Assembly (NCBI RefSeq): GCF_000426485.1
Contig: NZ_AUFL01000012.1
Span: 117,201 to 181,200, forward strand
Reading direction: 5' to 3'
From: Indolivaga capnocytophagoides DSM 22835
GTDB lineage: Bacteria; Bacteroidota; Bacteroidia; Bacteroidales; Dysgonomonadaceae
DNA length: 64,000 nt
Position numbers and translations under genes: made by a program. The notes under the pieces were generated by a model, which saw only the letters and a program-made list of their open reading frames with translations, ran no database searches and was not told the DNA's origin. Below, piece by piece: positions 63,174 to 64,000 of this stretch (position 1 is the first letter of the stretch; the number at the start of each line of letters is the position of its first letter).

Positions 63174-63943
63174 TTGCTTCTTTTAGGATAATTTGCTTTT
63201 GAAACAGTTGTAATTGGAGCAATAACTGGACTCATTATAATTTTAGCTGCTGAAATTACAGAAAATGATGTTGCAACTGCTATTGATTGAGCTCTTTCCG
63301 TTGCCGTAATTGATGGGTTAAATATATTAATCGCATTACGACCAGCAAGTCGTATATCAGCACCTAGTACATCTGGATCAATTAATGCACCCTTAACTCC
63401 AGAAGCTTGTCTTTTATTATAATCGAGATCATGTGTTTTTGAATAAGTTTCAGAATTTGTTTGAAATGGTAGATTTCCATAATATTCTTCTGTCCCATCG
63501 TTTGTTAAAGGGTTATCAGGACCCGTCATTGATGTACCGAAATAGTTACCATGCAAAGTTGAGCCATCAACATTTTTATCTCCGACTCCTAAAACTGCAA
63601 ATTTTTGCCCTTCAAGAATATCCATGTCACCTAAAGCGTTTCCGTTTGCATCCACAAAAGATTTATTCTCATTGCTAAAAGTATAAGACATACTTTTACC
63701 ATTTATTTTAACTTTTAATTGAGCTCCCTCATTTATATAAGTCATTTTCCCTTTTATATTTCCATTATACTTCTCTCTCATATCTTTCGCAGATTTAACA
63801 TCTGCATCAAAATAGAAATAAGTATGACCAGCTATACCTCTTGAAACCCAATCTTTTCCTGTTGGATCTATGTATTTCAAAGGATTATTAGCACAATATG
63901 CATAGGGTGGAAAATCCAGTGAGCGTTGCCCCCTCGTGCCAGT
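63170..63943 (-). pseudogene. 3' fragment of an Rhs protein with phospholipase A2-like toxin tip
   Basis: The open frame begins after a TAG at 63944-63946, so the large Rhs core is missing. It enters with YAYCANNPLKYIDPTG, the end of the Rhs core, then a variable tip. With the KYIDPTG lysine as residue 2, the tip shows GPDNPL (120-125), THDLDY (HD at 150-151) and GADIRLAG (AD at 174-175). This order matches the calcium loop, HDxxY catalytic helix and ADxxL of parvovirus/bacterial PLA2-like domains. A hydrophobic stretch (about 195-220) ends it. It lacks its own start and is probably silent unless read from another promoter. Confidence 0.8.
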
Positions 63944-64000
63944 CTAAATTGCCCCCATGTACCAAAATATGTTTGACCCTTTTCGCCAAAATAAAAATGT
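63911..64000 (-). mobile_element. Probable insertion-sequence end cutting the Rhs gene
   Basis: Directly upstream of the Rhs fragment the sequence stops being Rhs-like. On the minus strand GGGGGCAA occurs twice, at 63926-63933 and 63949-63956, followed further out by GGGTCAAAC. Repeated short units at an end are seen in IS21-type elements, but no transposase is inside the window, so the family is not established. Confidence 0.5.

Overview
The window is a chromosomal segment of a Bacteroidota bacterium, most likely of the order Bacteroidales and close to Dysgonomonas or its relatives. The genus is inferred from gene content, not proven. The indicators are a SusC/SusD glycan-uptake locus, a serine palmitoyltransferase, GldH and a type B C-terminal sorting domain, PepSY-like periplasmic proteins, FISUMP-type and Rhs proteins, and promoters of the Bacteroidota type (TTTG, 19 nt, TAnnTTTG). 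There is no rRNA and no CRISPR array.

Left part (1-24.4 kb). A partial threonine dehydratase is followed by a secreted protein, a tandem pair of paralogous cytoplasmic proteins, a GNAT enzyme, RarA, a membrane/GNAT fusion, and a convergent FAD dehydrogenase. Next come YhcH-ManA, ferrochelatase and two PepSY-like proteins that face a two-component system. A conserved minus-strand housekeeping block follows: gldH, ricT, holB, metF, rseP, an RDD protein, dxr and an M23 peptidase.

Middle (24.7-41.7 kb). Genes here are spt, a type B CTD protein, a small apbE-rnfC-rnfD group in which rnfC carries a frameshift, yebC, an orphan terminase-small-subunit-like gene, a siderophore receptor with a PepSY reductase-like protein, and tldD/tldE separated by a purine permease and a Tsx-like channel.

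Polysaccharide locus (41.9-56.6 kb). A membrane-spanning LuxR-type regulator precedes susC, susD, a GH3 beta-glucosidase and a GH144-like protein. This set suggests beta-1,2-glucan use. A GH43-like protein and a secreted esterase follow after a repeat-rich gap.

Accessory island (about 56.9-64 kb). This AT-rich part holds a tRNA-Arg-like gene with an extra hairpin in its D-loop, small secreted and membrane proteins, an ArdA antirestriction protein, a strongly structured non-coding RNA with its own promoter and terminator, and the broken 3' end of an Rhs gene. The Rhs tip resembles phospholipase A2 and is followed by candidate immunity genes. Its 5' side is interrupted by sequence that looks like an insertion-sequence end.

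Across the whole window the gaps between genes carry a recurring palindrome, AGGTCTNAGACCT. In three places it belongs to a larger composite repeat of about 80-100 bp. A second family is built on GTAACNTTTGTTACC. Neither matches a feature type I can name.
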